Notes: a model not told the origin generated them from the letters alone. Positions 7,267 to 16,903 are shown, numbered from the stretch's first letter. The stretch: DNA of 64,000 nucleotides from Lachnospiraceae bacterium (GCA_017553505.1 JAFZLD010000025.1:1-64000); one strand, 5' to 3'. Numbers and translations are program-made.

Positions 7267-8658
7267 ATGAATACAGAAAAAGAACGCGAACTGTTTGAAA
7301 ACTGTAGCGTTTCGAAGGCTATTTTTACCTTGGCTTTCCCTACGGTGGTCGGACAGATTATTTTAGTTATCTATAATATGGCAGATACATTTTATGTGGG
7401 TCTTACCGGTAATGATGCCATGCTTACGGCCGTTACGGTTTGCATGCCCGCATTTATGTTTTTGTCGGCCATTGCCAATCTTTTCGGCGTAGGCGGAGCC
7501 AGCGTAATTTCCAGGGCCATGGGTGCCAAGGACTGTAAAAAGGTCAAGAATGCTTCGTCTTATGCTTTCTACGGTTGTATTGTCGTAACACTCATTTATT
7601 CCGCACTTGCTTTTCTTTTTAAAGACTTCTTTGTAGATATTCTCGGTGGTACCAATCCTGAGGCTCACAGGAATGCGGTAGAGTACCTTATGGTCACCGT
7701 TATTCTGGGCGGCCTTGTTACTTCTTTGAACGTCTTTATGGCGCACCTTATTAGGTCTGAAGGAAGATCTGTTCACGCCAGCGTTGGTATAGCAATCGGC
7801 GGTCTTATGAACATCGCCCTCGATCCGTTGTTCATGTTCGTAATTCTTCCTGCAGGCAAAGAAGCCATGGGCGCCGCAATAGCAACCACACTTTCAAACG
7901 TTATCTCGCTTATATACTTTGTGGCGGTCTTAATTGTCATAAGAAAAAGGTCATCGCTGTATTTCGGATTTTCGTCCAAGATGCTTGACGATAATGTTCC
8001 CCGGGAGATATTTAACGCAGGCATTCCGGCTTGCGTGATGACACTTTTTGAAAACATTTCGTACGCAATACTTGATAACCTTATGTCGGTATGGGGCATT
8101 ACATATCAGGCAGGTATAGGCGTTGCCAAGAAGGTCAATATGCTTGCGCACTGCATAGTTCGAGGCATAGCACAAGGCTCACTTCCGCTTATAGGTTACA
8201 ATTTCGCTGCAGGTAATATCAAAAGAATGCGCAAGGCTTTCTTTTACTCAAGTTTTATAGCTGTAATAGTGGCAGGCGCGTGCATGGTTATCAGTCTTAT
8301 TTTTGCACGCCCGTTAATCGGTATATTCATTCACAGCGGTACCGATTCAATCAGATTCGGAAGCATATTCTTGCGAATCCTTTGTATAGGCGGACCTTTC
8401 TCGGCAGGTGCATATACGATTATCACTTTCTTTCAAGCAACGGGGGAGGGCAGAAAGTCGTTTATATTGGCACTTTTAAGAAAAGGTATTATAGACATAC
8501 CGCTTATGTTTATACTTAACATTTTCATACCTGTTTATGGTATAGTAATGGCAACACCGATTGCCGACGCAATTTGTTGTATAGCGGCCAATATAATGTT
8601 TGCGGCGTTTATACGTAAGCTTATGAAACCCGTGGCCAAAGAAGAAGTTACGGCATAG
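7267..8658 (+). CDS. MATE family multidrug/metabolite exporter
   Basis: This 463-residue integral membrane protein belongs to the multi-antimicrobial extrusion family, which exports cationic drugs or metabolites in exchange for Na+ or H+. It shows about twelve hydrophobic segments in two related halves. The N-terminal half begins with the typical AFPTVVGQIILVIYNMADTFYVG helix, and the second half carries IPACVMTLFENISYAILDNL. AGAGGGG (7256-7262) precedes the ATG. Only 22 bases separate it from the LysR gene, so the two are likely co-transcribed and functionally linked. The substrate cannot be inferred. Confidence 0.9.
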   Translation: MNTEKERELFENCSVSKAIFTLAFPTVVGQIILVIYNMADTFYVGLTGNDAMLTAVTVCMPAFMFLSAIANLFGVGGASVISRAMGAKDCKKVKNASSYAFYGCIVVTLIYSALAFLFKDFFVDILGGTNPEAHRNAVEYLMVTVILGGLVTSLNVFMAHLIRSEGRSVHASVGIAIGGLMNIALDPLFMFVILPAGKEAMGAAIATTLSNVISLIYFVAVLIVIRKRSSLYFGFSSKMLDDNVPREIFNAGIPACVMTLFENISYAILDNLMSVWGITYQAGIGVAKKVNMLAHCIVRGIAQGSLPLIGYNFAAGNIKRMRKAFFYSSFIAVIVAGACMVISLIFARPLIGIFIHSGTDSIRFGSIFLRILCIGGPFSAGAYTIITFFQATGEGRKSFILALLRKGIIDIPLMFILNIFIPVYGIVMATPIADAICCIAANIMFAAFIRKLMKPVAKEEVTA

Positions 8659-8680
8659 GTTAATACATTAAGAGGTTAAC

Positions 8681-9574
8681 ATGATAGACAACAGATTATT
8701 GTCACTTATCAAAATAGCGGAAACAGGGAGTTTTACAAAGGCTGCGGCCGAGCTTTCTTTGTCACAGCCGGCGGTGAGCCAGCATGTTAAGCAGTTGGAG
8801 AACAGCCTGGGAGTTAAGCTCTTTGACTACGCACATAACAAATTCAGCCTTACTCATGAGGGCGAGATAGTGGTGACTTACGCACGCAGAATGGCGGCTC
8901 TGTATTCTAAGATGGAAGAGGAACTTAAGAACGAAAAGGGCACCATGAGTTCTTTCAATGTAGGTATTACGCATACGGCTGAGTCAAGCGCCATAATCGA
9001 AGCATTGGCGGCTTATGCCAAGACTATAGACGGCCTTAATCTTAAGATATTTACGTACACAACGGACAAGCTCTATTCGAGCCTTAAGAATTACGAAGTG
9101 GACTTTGCTTTTGTGGAAGGCAAGACCAACGACCCCGAGCTTAAGTACGCAATGCTTGATACCGACTGCCTGGTGCTTGCGGTATCGCCGACACATAAGC
9201 TTGCTTCACAGAGCTTAATTACCATTAATCAGTTAAAAGAAGAAAAACTGATATTGAGACTTCCGAACTCCAACACGCGCAGCCTTTTTACAGCGTCACT
9301 TGAGAGCCAGAACCTAAATATTAACGATTTCAATATAGCAATGGAAATTGACAGTATTGCGACCATCAAGGACCTTATAAGACGCGACTTCGGTGTATCG
9401 GTACTAGCCAAGAGTGCTTGTATCGACGAAGCCAAGAAGGGTAAGCTTAAACTACTTCAGATAGAGAACTTGAGTATGATGCGAGAGATTAATATAGTAT
9501 ACCAAAAGGATTTCGAACATCCCGCAATAATAGATTCGATTGTTAAGGCATACAATGATATGAAGAACAGATAA
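8681..9574 (+). CDS. LysR family transcriptional regulator
   Basis: The 297-residue protein has the LysR winged helix-turn-helix at residues 1-60, with the signature GSFTKAAAELSLSQPAVSQHVKQLE, and a periplasmic-binding-protein-like effector domain from about 85 to 290. AAGAGG precedes the ATG at 8681. It sits just behind a MATE exporter and ahead of a terminator, so it probably controls the exporter and itself. Inverted repeats at 7105-7147 are candidate targets. The inducer is unknown. Confidence 0.92.
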   Translation: MIDNRLLSLIKIAETGSFTKAAAELSLSQPAVSQHVKQLENSLGVKLFDYAHNKFSLTHEGEIVVTYARRMAALYSKMEEELKNEKGTMSSFNVGITHTAESSAIIEALAAYAKTIDGLNLKIFTYTTDKLYSSLKNYEVDFAFVEGKTNDPELKYAMLDTDCLVLAVSPTHKLASQSLITINQLKEEKLILRLPNSNTRSLFTASLESQNLNINDFNIAMEIDSIATIKDLIRRDFGVSVLAKSACIDEAKKGKLKLLQIENLSMMREINIVYQKDFEHPAIIDSIVKAYNDMKNR

Positions 9575-9578
9575 AGAA

Positions 9579-9615
9579 AACGGCAAGCTACGATTAAGTA
9601 ACTTGCCGTTATATT
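9579..9615. terminator. bidirectional terminator between lysR and GH43 lipoprotein gene
   Basis: AACGGCAAG (9579-9587) pairs with CTTGCCGTT (9602-9610) with a 14-base loop between convergent genes. Confidence 0.8.
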
Positions 9616-9625
9616 ATGTCCTGAA

Positions 9626-11215
9626 TTATTTGTTGAACTGCCAGTCTTTAACTTCAAAGCCTTCACCATAGAAGACAAAGTATAAGAAGTGGACACCCGT
9701 AACTTCTTCACGAAGGTCGGCGGTGTATGTGGTAAACTCGCCCGTGCCTTCGATATCGATACGGCATACGTTGGGCTTGTTGGGAAAGTCGATTCTTAAA
9801 TAAATCGAGCCTTTGACGCCCTTGTCGGCCTTGGCTGTAACGGTAACTGACTTGGGTGCAACATCTGAGAAGTCTACGCCTGTTGTCTCGGTAAAGTCAC
9901 CGGTGTTAAGCTCGCCGAGAGCCATGTCTTTATAACCCAATGATTTATCAAGCGGAACGGAATTGGTGCCTACCATCTGAGATACGCAGACGCTGGAATT
10001 AACAGCATAAGCGTCCTTTAAGAATAACTGGTCGATGCCTTCTTTGGACTGTCGGATAAGCTTAATGGTGCCGTCGGGGTTAGTGGTTACTTCGTTAATG
10101 AATGTGGCGCGGTAGCCGTGCTCTAAGCCCATATGGCGCTCAAGGCAACGTGAGTGATAGCAGATGTACTGCTGACCGTTAAACTCAAATATAGCGTGAT
10201 GGTTGTTGCCATACAGACCGCAAGCAGTACCGGGATTCTCAAGAATCTTATTAACGTATGTGAAAGGTCCCATGGGAGAATCGCTCATCATGCAGGCAAT
10301 CTCACCGTTGGTGAAGCCGTACTTCTGAGTGCTCTCGGGAGATACGGTCCAGTTGGTGCAGTATGTGTAGTAGTATTTGTTGTTGTATTTGTGGATGCCG
10401 GAGTCTTCAAAAAGACAGGGAGCGTCGATGAGGACAGGGTCTGAAGCGAGATGAATCATGTCATTGGAAAGCTTGGCAACGCGTGCGGTTCCGGGGAATT
10501 CTTCCTTGCCCTGAGGAACACCGCCACCGAAATAAATATAAGCGGAACCGTCATCATCTACCAAAACAGCGGGGTCGAAGAGCCATAAAACTTTATCGCA
10601 GGTAGGCACATTTCTGTCGATTAAAGCCTTGCCGATGGGATCGACAAAAGGACCTGTGGGAGATTCGGCTTCAAGAACGCCGATGCCGCCACCGTTATCA
10701 GCAAAATATAAGAAGTACTTCATCTTGCCGTCAACTTCCTTCATGGCAGCTGCGGGAGCCCAGGAGTTATGAGCCCACTTGGCAATTCCGTCGCTTCCCG
10801 CAACAGGGATCTCGCCATGGTCGGTAAAGTTCTTAAAATCCTTGGTAGAGACTACATGAATTGTCTTAATCTTGTTGTAGGTGTTTTCTTTTAACTCGCC
10901 TTTTTCATCATATTCAAAAGCATCGGCGGTCATATAAATGTAGACTTCATCGCCTACCACCAAAGCAAAAGGATCAGCTCCGAATTCCTGAGTCATGATC
11001 GGATTGGTGTTGCCGCGAGTCTTATAACCTTTTGTAAGTTCAAAAATATCGTCCATAGTAACATCCTCTGAATCGGTTTGTATTTCTTCTTGTGAAACCA
11101 TTATATCACTTTTTGCGTCATTCTGCCCGGAAACCGAAGTCTGAGATGCTACGGAACAGGCGGAAAACGTTAATAACAGTGCCAAAGAAAGAGGTAGTGA
11201 AACGTTTTTATTCAT
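9626..11215 (-). CDS. GH43 family arabinoxylan-active lipoprotein with CBM6-like C-terminus
   Basis: This is a predicted surface-anchored glycoside hydrolase of family 43, probably an alpha-L-arabinofuranosidase or xylosidase acting on arabinoxylan. Residues 1-19 form a signal peptide ending in a lipobox with Cys20. The five-bladed propeller domain (about 70-400) has three candidate catalytic acids: Asp81 in GADPF, Asp214 in LFDPAV and Glu270 in FEDSG. The C-terminal ~100 residues look like a shortened CBM6-type beta sandwich. AGGAGG lies upstream of the start at 11215. It is divergent from the GH8 operon and shares the intergenic region holding the 21-bp direct repeats. Exact specificity cannot be read from sequence. 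Confidence 0.85.
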   Translation of the reverse strand: MNKNVSLPLSLALLLTFSACSVASQTSVSGQNDAKSDIMVSQEEIQTDSEDVTMDDIFELTKGYKTRGNTNPIMTQEFGADPFALVVGDEVYIYMTADAFEYDEKGELKENTYNKIKTIHVVSTKDFKNFTDHGEIPVAGSDGIAKWAHNSWAPAAAMKEVDGKMKYFLYFADNGGGIGVLEAESPTGPFVDPIGKALIDRNVPTCDKVLWLFDPAVLVDDDGSAYIYFGGGVPQGKEEFPGTARVAKLSNDMIHLASDPVLIDAPCLFEDSGIHKYNNKYYYTYCTNWTVSPESTQKYGFTNGEIACMMSDSPMGPFTYVNKILENPGTACGLYGNNHHAIFEFNGQQYICYHSRCLERHMGLEHGYRATFINEVTTNPDGTIKLIRQSKEGIDQLFLKDAYAVNSSVCVSQMVGTNSVPLDKSLGYKDMALGELNTGDFTETTGVDFSDVAPKSVTVTAKADKGVKGSIYLRIDFPNKPNVCRIDIEGTGEFTTYTADLREEVTGVHFLYFVFYGEGFEVKDWQFNK

Positions 11216-11284
11216 GTGCGGTTACCTCCTAATTGAACATAATATCAGAGGTTTCTTTTTTTGTCTTCCCTATTTTCATAATTG

Positions 11285-11316
11285 GCAAAATATGACAAGT
11301 TTTTGGCAAGGAGTAA
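11285..11316 (+). promoter_or_regulatory. 21-bp direct-repeat operator of the GH8 operon
   Basis: GCAAAATATGA (11285-11295) and GCAAGGAGTAA (11306-11316) start exactly 21 bp apart, each preceded by TTG. A -10-like TAAACT starts 36 bp after the second copy (11342-11347). An alternative promoter reading is TTGGCA (11303-11308) with GATAAT (11325-11330). The spacing matches AraC-type activator sites and three other promoters in this window. Confidence 0.6.
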
Positions 11317-11409
11317 AGAGATAAGATAATTTTGCTTGGTTTAAACTTGATTTACAATCGGTCTACGTATACGTTTTCGAAGACCGGCGAGAGGGAAGGG
11401 ATATTGTGT

Positions 11410-12540
11410 ATGGATATGCATAGTTACAGGAATGTTTTTGCGGAAGTCGGCTATACCGAGAATGAAATCGGAAACCGCCTTGAGGAAATTAAGAAAGAGT
11501 TTTTCTTTGGCGAAGACAGAGTATATTTTGAGACCGGAAGCGATATGGCTTATATCGTGGATACCGGTAATAATGATGCGCGTACAGAAGGTATGTCTTA
11601 CGGCATGATGATGTGCGTACAGCTTAATATGCATGAAGAGTTTGACCGTTTGTGGAAATGGGCCAAGACTTACATGTGGATGTCGGAAGGCGAGAATGAA
11701 GGTTATTTCGCCTGGTCCTGTGCACTTGACGGCAAGAAGAACGCATACGGTCCCGCGCCCGACGGTGAAGAGTATTTTGCGATGGCTCTTCTTTTTGCAT
11801 CTCACAGATGGGGTGACGGAGAAGGCATCTTTAATTACAGCAAGGAAGCTTGCGATATACTGACTGCCATGATTCATAAGGGAAGAGGCGACAGAGCCGG
11901 CGCTCCCATGATGAATGCGGATAATTATCAGATTTTGTTCGTGCCCGGCATCGGATTTACGGATCCTTCGTATCATCTTCCTCATTTCTACAAGTTATTT
12001 GCGGAGTGGGGTCCCGAGGCGGACAGAGAGTTCTGGAACAAGGCAAGCCTTGTGGCAAGAGATTATCTTGTGAAGGCATGTCATCCCGTGACCGGTTTTT
12101 CGGCTGAGTATGCAGAGTTTGACGGAAGCCCTCTTAAGATGAAGCTTCCCTGGAGCAAGGACCGTCACGACTGGTTCTATTCGGATTCTTACAGAACAGT
12201 TGCCAATATCGGTCTTGATTATGAATGGAACAAGATTGACGTAGGTCAGATTAAGGCTTGCGGCAATATTCAGAGAGCTCTTCTTGATGATATGAGAGCT
12301 GATACTTATCACATTTATGAAGTGGACGGAAGAGTTGCCGGCGAGAAGGCACTTCATCCTTACGGAATCACCGCAACGGTTGCGGAAAGCGTTCTTGGTT
12401 CCAAGCTTGATAATGTGGCAATCGAATGGGTTAAGAAGTTTTTTGAAATGCCCATGAGAAAAGGCGAAAGAAGATATTATGATAATTGCCTCTATGTTTT
12501 TGCATTCCTTGCATTAAGCGGCAATTACAGAATTTGGTAA
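11410..12540 (+). CDS. GH8 reducing-end xylose-releasing exo-oligoxylanase
   Basis: Family 8 enzymes of this subgroup (Rex) trim xylose from the reducing end of xylo-oligosaccharides by an inverting mechanism. The 376-residue product has the NDARTEGMSYGMMM block with catalytic Glu60 and the APDGEEYFAMALLFA block typical of the subgroup. Length is close to characterised Rex enzymes. There is no signal peptide, so it should act in the cytoplasm on imported oligosaccharides. An upstream in-frame TTG at 11332 exists, but a purine-rich GGGAAGGG site ending at 11400 supports ATG 11410, which also begins at the family N-terminus. It is first in an operon with the SGNH esterase and a GH43. Confidence 0.88.
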   Translation: MDMHSYRNVFAEVGYTENEIGNRLEEIKKEFFFGEDRVYFETGSDMAYIVDTGNNDARTEGMSYGMMMCVQLNMHEEFDRLWKWAKTYMWMSEGENEGYFAWSCALDGKKNAYGPAPDGEEYFAMALLFASHRWGDGEGIFNYSKEACDILTAMIHKGRGDRAGAPMMNADNYQILFVPGIGFTDPSYHLPHFYKLFAEWGPEADREFWNKASLVARDYLVKACHPVTGFSAEYAEFDGSPLKMKLPWSKDRHDWFYSDSYRTVANIGLDYEWNKIDVGQIKACGNIQRALLDDMRADTYHIYEVDGRVAGEKALHPYGITATVAESVLGSKLDNVAIEWVKKFFEMPMRKGERRYYDNCLYVFAFLALSGNYRIW

Positions 12541-12555
12541 AGGAAAGATTGAGAT

Positions 12556-14277
12556 ATGACAGAAGTTGTTAAAGGGGGAAACGGCGGGCCTAAGGCTCCC
12601 AAGGATCCTACCAAGAAACGTCCCGGATTTTGCATTATGCGTAATAAGAGAATATCGGCTTCACCGCAGCCTGACGGTACCGGTGTATGCTTCATATTCG
12701 AAAGCGACGGGAGATTGCTTGATTCCGCGCGTCTTGTAGGCGGAATTACGGATGAAAGTGTTATTGATTTACTTAAGACTGTTGAGTCTATGAAGAAACT
12801 TGTTCACTCTATCGGCGTTACAATTGAAAGCGACGACGGAGAGGACGTTAAGTTTGTATTCCAGATGTATGGCAAGACTAATCCTTACGTATCCGGCACC
12901 AGCATTGAGGCTACGGTAAGCGGAGACGGAATGGAGACGGTTATTCCTTTGTCTGAAGTTAACTGGTCAGATGATGACAATATTCCCGGTCAGATTAGAT
13001 TCCACTTTAAGAAAGGCGGAGATTTCGGTAACGTAACCGTTCGCTTTTACTTAAATGACGGATTTAGCGCTCCTGCCGAGGAAGATGAGACACCTGTAAG
13101 ATTCGATTCCCCTCAGTACAGAGCAATGATTGAGAAGTCTCTTATGAACAAGGGTAACAATGTTCGTATTAAGAGAGCTCTTGATAAGGCACGCAAGGGG
13201 CAGGACGTTACAATCGGCTTTATCGGCGGCTCCATTACTCAGGGCGCCGGCGCGGTTCCGATTAATACGGAGTGCTATGCTTACAAGACTTTTCAGGGAT
13301 TCTGTGATATTGCGGGCAGAGGATATGAAGATAATGTTCATTTTGTAAAGGGCGGTATCGGAGGAACTCCTTCCGAGCTCGGACTTTGCAGATATGAGAG
13401 AGATATATTGAGAAACGGTAAGGTTACGCCGGACGTTGTGGTTGTTGAGTTTGCCGTTAATGACGAGGGCGATGAGACTAAGGGCGAATGCTATGATTCT
13501 TTGGTTCGTAAGATTTACAACGGACCCGGTTCGCCTGCGGTTATATTGATTTTTGCAGTGTTCTCCAATGACTGGAATCTTCAGGACAGATTGAGCCCTG
13601 TCGGATTTGCGTACGATTTACCCATGGTCAGCACTTTAAACAGTGTGGTAGACCAGTTTGCACTTAAAGGTAACGATAGAGTGGTTAAGAAGAGTCAGTT
13701 CTTCTATGATTGCTATCATCCTACCAATATCGGCCACAGAATTATGGCAGACGGTATCATTAATCTGCTTAAGATTGCCGATGCAGAGCCTTGCGATGAT
13801 GCTGAAGTCAATATCAGTAGTATTAAGCCTCCCATTGGTGGAGAGTTTGAAAGCACATTGCTTTATGACAGAGCTTCCGAGGCTGATTATGTAAGTGTAG
13901 ATGCAGGTTCTTTTGCCGATACCGATGAAGTGATTCAGGCGGTTGAAATGGACCTTGATGTTACACATACCAAGGTTTACGTCAATAACTGGATGCATAA
14001 AGGCTCCAATCCCGATGCCACTCCTTTTTCCATGGATGTTGAGAGCTCGGCGCTCTTTATAGTAGTTAAGGATTCGGCAGATCCGGCGGATGGCACTGCT
14101 TCTGTATTTGTTGATGGCGAGAAAGTGTTGGATTACGACCCTCATGTTGTGGGTTGGTGCCACAGCAATGCGGTAATAGTATTCAGAGGCGGAGAGCTTA
14201 AGAAGAGACACATTGAGGTTGTGGTTAACGATCCGACCAAGAACTTTACGATTCTTGGATTTGGTATTGTCAGGTAG
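12556..14277 (+). CDS. SGNH/GDSL hydrolase, probable cytoplasmic xylo-oligosaccharide esterase
   Basis: The 573-residue protein has an N-terminal beta-rich region (about 25-180) and a central SGNH hydrolase domain (about 210-410). The active-site set is complete: Ser226 in GGSITQG, a glycine block in GGIGGTPSELG, Asn in VEFAVND, and Asp385/His388 in DCYHPTNIGH. The remaining ~170 residues form another beta-rich domain. With no signal peptide, it would act inside the cell, probably removing acetyl groups from imported xylo-oligosaccharides. That substrate is inferred from its place between GH8 and GH43 genes. Deacetylation of other sugars is possible. Confidence 0.8.
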   Translation: MTEVVKGGNGGPKAPKDPTKKRPGFCIMRNKRISASPQPDGTGVCFIFESDGRLLDSARLVGGITDESVIDLLKTVESMKKLVHSIGVTIESDDGEDVKFVFQMYGKTNPYVSGTSIEATVSGDGMETVIPLSEVNWSDDDNIPGQIRFHFKKGGDFGNVTVRFYLNDGFSAPAEEDETPVRFDSPQYRAMIEKSLMNKGNNVRIKRALDKARKGQDVTIGFIGGSITQGAGAVPINTECYAYKTFQGFCDIAGRGYEDNVHFVKGGIGGTPSELGLCRYERDILRNGKVTPDVVVVEFAVNDEGDETKGECYDSLVRKIYNGPGSPAVILIFAVFSNDWNLQDRLSPVGFAYDLPMVSTLNSVVDQFALKGNDRVVKKSQFFYDCYHPTNIGHRIMADGIINLLKIADAEPCDDAEVNISSIKPPIGGEFESTLLYDRASEADYVSVDAGSFADTDEVIQAVEMDLDVTHTKVYVNNWMHKGSNPDATPFSMDVESSALFIVVKDSADPADGTASVFVDGEKVLDYDPHVVGWCHSNAVIVFRGGELKKRHIEVVVNDPTKNFTILGFGIVR

Positions 14278-14294
14278 ATTGCGGAGTTAGACAG

Positions 14295-15836
14295 GTGAGA
14301 GAGTGTGATTTTAATCCAATAATTAAATCAGATTATCCGGACCCCGATGTTATTCGCGTGGGGGATACTTACTATATGCTCAGCACCACCATGCATTTTT
14401 TTCCGGGAGGTGCGTTGCTTAGGTCTTATGACCTTATTCACTGGGAGCCTATAGGACATCTTTTTGATTCTCTTGATGATACTCCGGAAGAGTGTCTGGA
14501 ACATGAATTTACAAATTACGGCCGCGGAATGTGGGCACCTTGCTTAAGATTCTGTAACGGAACTTTCTATGCAGTATTCGTAAGTCACGGCACCAAGAAG
14601 ACTTATCTTTTCAGAGCAAGCGATATTAACGGCCCCTGGAAGAAGAGCGTCATTAAGGGATACTATCATGATTGTTCCCTTCTTTTTGATGATGACGGCA
14701 GAATATATATAGTTTACGGTAACAGAGAGATTCATTTGACTGAGCTTGACAGTGAGCTTACGGGACCTAAGAGCGGTGGCCTTAATAAGGTTATTGCGGT
14801 TGACCCTGTTGACGGTCTCGGATATGAGGGTTCACATCTTTACAAGATTAACGGTAAGTATTACTTATTCCTGATTCACTGGGAAAAGCCGGGTATCGGA
14901 AGACGTTCGGAGGTATGCCTTTGCGCAGATTCGCTTGACGGTGAGTTTAAGGGCGGAGAAGTCCTTAATGACGATATGGGATTTTTCAATATGGGAGTTG
15001 CGCAGGGCGGTATTGTAGATACTCCTGCGGGTAAGTGGTATGCCATTTTGTTCAGAGATAACGGTGCAGTGGGACGTATTCCTGTTATTGTACCTGTAAC
15101 CTGGAAGAACGATTTCCCGGTGTTCGGTGTGGGCGGCAAGGTTCCTGCCAATATGGAAATTGCCAGCAGCCGTCCTTATTACAGATATGAGTCTGTGTAT
15201 ACTTCGGATTCTTTTAAATATGAGGATACGGAGGACGGACACCCCAAGCTTAAGGTTCAGTGGCAGTGGAATCATAAGCCTCATGATGAGTATTGGAGCA
15301 TACTTCCCGAGGGAGGTCTTAAGCTTAAGACAGATAAGCTTTCCATAAATGTTACGCATGCATGCAATACACTTACACAGCGTATGATGTATCCCAAGTG
15401 CGAAGCGGAAGTTACTGTTGACGCAAGCGGACTCAAGGAAGGCGATGTCGCAGGTATCTGTGCATTGCAGGGACTCTATGGACTTATCGGTATTACCAAG
15501 GAGACGGGCGAGTATTTCCTTGTTAAGATTGTAAGACCGGAGAAAGAACGCATGGACAACAGTAACGACTATATGCCGGGTATGGTAACCGAGAAGATTA
15601 AGCTTTCGGGACCGATTGTATCATTGTGCCTGAAGGCTGTATTTGAAGATATGCAGGATAAGCTCGATTTCTTTTACCTTAAGGACAGAAGATGGACCAA
15701 GGTAGGACCCGCGCATAATCTTAAGTTCAGACTGGATCATTTCTGCGGAGCAAGATTCGGACTTTTCGTGTATGCTACAAGAGAATGCGGCGGAAGCGCT
15801 GTGTTTACGAATTTTGAATACAGGTACAATACCTGA
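14295..15836 (+). CDS. GH43 beta-xylosidase / arabinofuranosidase, cytoplasmic
   Basis: This 513-residue enzyme has a GH43 propeller (about 5-300) and a C-terminal beta-sandwich domain (about 310-510) usual in two-domain xylosidases. Candidate catalytic base Asp16 lies in DYPDPDV and the general acid Glu178 in YEGSHLYK. It lacks a signal peptide and ends the GH8-esterase-GH43 operon, so it should cleave xylo- or arabinoxylo-oligosaccharides in the cytoplasm. The start is GTG at 14295, supported by GGAG at 14283-14286; no nearer ATG is in frame. It is closest in layout to GH43 subfamily 12, which includes both xylosidases and arabinofuranosidases. Confidence 0.85.
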   Translation: MRECDFNPIIKSDYPDPDVIRVGDTYYMLSTTMHFFPGGALLRSYDLIHWEPIGHLFDSLDDTPEECLEHEFTNYGRGMWAPCLRFCNGTFYAVFVSHGTKKTYLFRASDINGPWKKSVIKGYYHDCSLLFDDDGRIYIVYGNREIHLTELDSELTGPKSGGLNKVIAVDPVDGLGYEGSHLYKINGKYYLFLIHWEKPGIGRRSEVCLCADSLDGEFKGGEVLNDDMGFFNMGVAQGGIVDTPAGKWYAILFRDNGAVGRIPVIVPVTWKNDFPVFGVGGKVPANMEIASSRPYYRYESVYTSDSFKYEDTEDGHPKLKVQWQWNHKPHDEYWSILPEGGLKLKTDKLSINVTHACNTLTQRMMYPKCEAEVTVDASGLKEGDVAGICALQGLYGLIGITKETGEYFLVKIVRPEKERMDNSNDYMPGMVTEKIKLSGPIVSLCLKAVFEDMQDKLDFFYLKDRRWTKVGPAHNLKFRLDHFCGARFGLFVYATRECGGSAVFTNFEYRYNT

Positions 15837-15851
15837 TAATAAGATAAAGAA

Positions 15852-15886
15852 AACGCACTGGTGAATGGCTAGTGCGTTCTTTTTTT
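15852..15886. terminator. bidirectional terminator between GH43 and araC genes
   Basis: AACGCACT (15852-15859) pairs with AGTGCGTT (15871-15878) and is followed by a T-run on the plus strand. It overlaps the last codon of the minus-strand AraC gene. Confidence 0.8.
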
Positions 15887-16810
15887 GGAACCGCTGTTCT
15901 TGGAGCGGTATTCACTCGGTGTGCAGTTTTTCTGTTGTTTAAACAGGCGGTTGAAGGTGGAAATACTTGAGAAACCGGCCTGCATGGCAACTTCTGTAAT
16001 GGAGAAGTCGGGACTTGCGAGATAATCTTCCGCAACCTTGATACGTCTGAAAGTAAGGTAGTCGCAGAAGGTATATCCGGTATATTGCTTGAAAAGTCTC
16101 GAGAAATGGTACTTACTGAAACCAATCTGGTCCGCAACGTCTTCAAGGGATACGTCTTCCATGTAGTGGCTGTCGATATATTCGAGAGCCTGATTGAATT
16201 TCTGAACGTATTCCTTTTGCTTGTAAAGGCGGACGTTGGGGAAGAGCTCATCGGCGTTGTTGTGATTCTCGCCGATTTTCACAAACATGTTAAGTAAGAG
16301 CGATTGTATGGTGAGCTCTGCATAATCATTGTTATTAAAGTATTCGTTTCTTATCTGTAGCAATATTTGATAGATATCTTCGTATATCTTGGGGAAAGTT
16401 TCCTTAGTAATATGAAGCGGATGCGAAAGGATACTCTGTATTCCGGAGAAACCTTTGAGCCTGCTTATAAGCGTAATATTCATAAGGAAAATAAAACGCT
16501 TACCCCATTCGGGCGCGATTAACTCATGAACTTCACCGGGGGGAATAATAAGGATATCACCGGGATTGAGCCTGAAGTCCTCACCGTTAACCTTGGCATC
16601 GTAGAAGTTCTCGACAGGGGAGATTATCTCCATGGCGGTGTGCCAATGAGGGGCAAAAGAATAAGTCTGCTCATTCATCCAGATACGATGAGAGGTATTC
16701 TGCCAGAAATCGACAAGCTCTTCGGTATCATGAAGATTACGGGAGCCGTTCCAGTCGGCATTTATCTGATAGTAGTTAAAATTCTCTTTAAAATCGCTTT
16801 TTGTAGACAA
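15869..16810 (-). CDS. AraC family regulator of the xylan locus
   Basis: The 313-residue protein has an N-terminal cupin sugar-sensing domain with PHWHTAMEI and PGDILIIPPGEVHEL motifs. A C-terminal double helix-turn-helix (about 205-300) carries VADQIGFSKYHFSRLFKQYTG and VAMQAGFSSISTFNRLFK. A TTG start at 16810 is chosen because GGAGG (16817-16821) lies just before it; an upstream in-frame TTG at 16828 would overlap that site. It is divergent from the GH10 xylanase gene. Copies of a GCAA-N3-ATG-type element cover its own promoter and the GH10 promoter, so it is the natural candidate for the 21-bp direct-repeat regulon and for autoregulation. Confidence 0.9.
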   Translation of the reverse strand: MSTKSDFKENFNYYQINADWNGSRNLHDTEELVDFWQNTSHRIWMNEQTYSFAPHWHTAMEIISPVENFYDAKVNGEDFRLNPGDILIIPPGEVHELIAPEWGKRFIFLMNITLISRLKGFSGIQSILSHPLHITKETFPKIYEDIYQILLQIRNEYFNNNDYAELTIQSLLLNMFVKIGENHNNADELFPNVRLYKQKEYVQKFNQALEYIDSHYMEDVSLEDVADQIGFSKYHFSRLFKQYTGYTFCDYLTFRRIKVAEDYLASPDFSITEVAMQAGFSSISTFNRLFKQQKNCTPSEYRSKNSGSKKRTH

Positions 16811-16821
16811 AACTAACCTCC

Positions 16822-16867
16822 AAAGCAACGCGCAAACGGAAACGGAACTTGCGCGGGGTGTTGCTTT
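16822..16867 (-). promoter_or_regulatory. leader hairpin directly upstream of the araC ribosome site
   Basis: AAAGCAAC (16822-16829) pairs with GTTGCTTT (16860-16867), and GCGCAA (16830-16835) pairs with TTGCGC (16849-16854), leaving a 5-base bulge. In the minus-strand mRNA this strong hairpin ends next to the GGAGG ribosome site, so it could tune translation or transcript stability. Confidence 0.55.
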
Positions 16868-16903
16868 CGATTAAAAAACCCAAATGTCATCTTCTCAAGT
16901 TGG

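Noticed and set aside
11325-11330. GATAAT as the -10 of the GH8 operon with TTGGCA as -35
   Set aside because: It scores well alone, but TTGGCA is part of the second operator copy. TAAACT at 11342 fits the 35-36 bp spacing of the other promoters. Kept as an alternative, not as the main reading.
11332-11409. Upstream extension of the GH8 gene from a TTG codon
   Set aside because: The extra residues are not family-like and the region holds the promoter; a purine-rich site supports ATG 11410.
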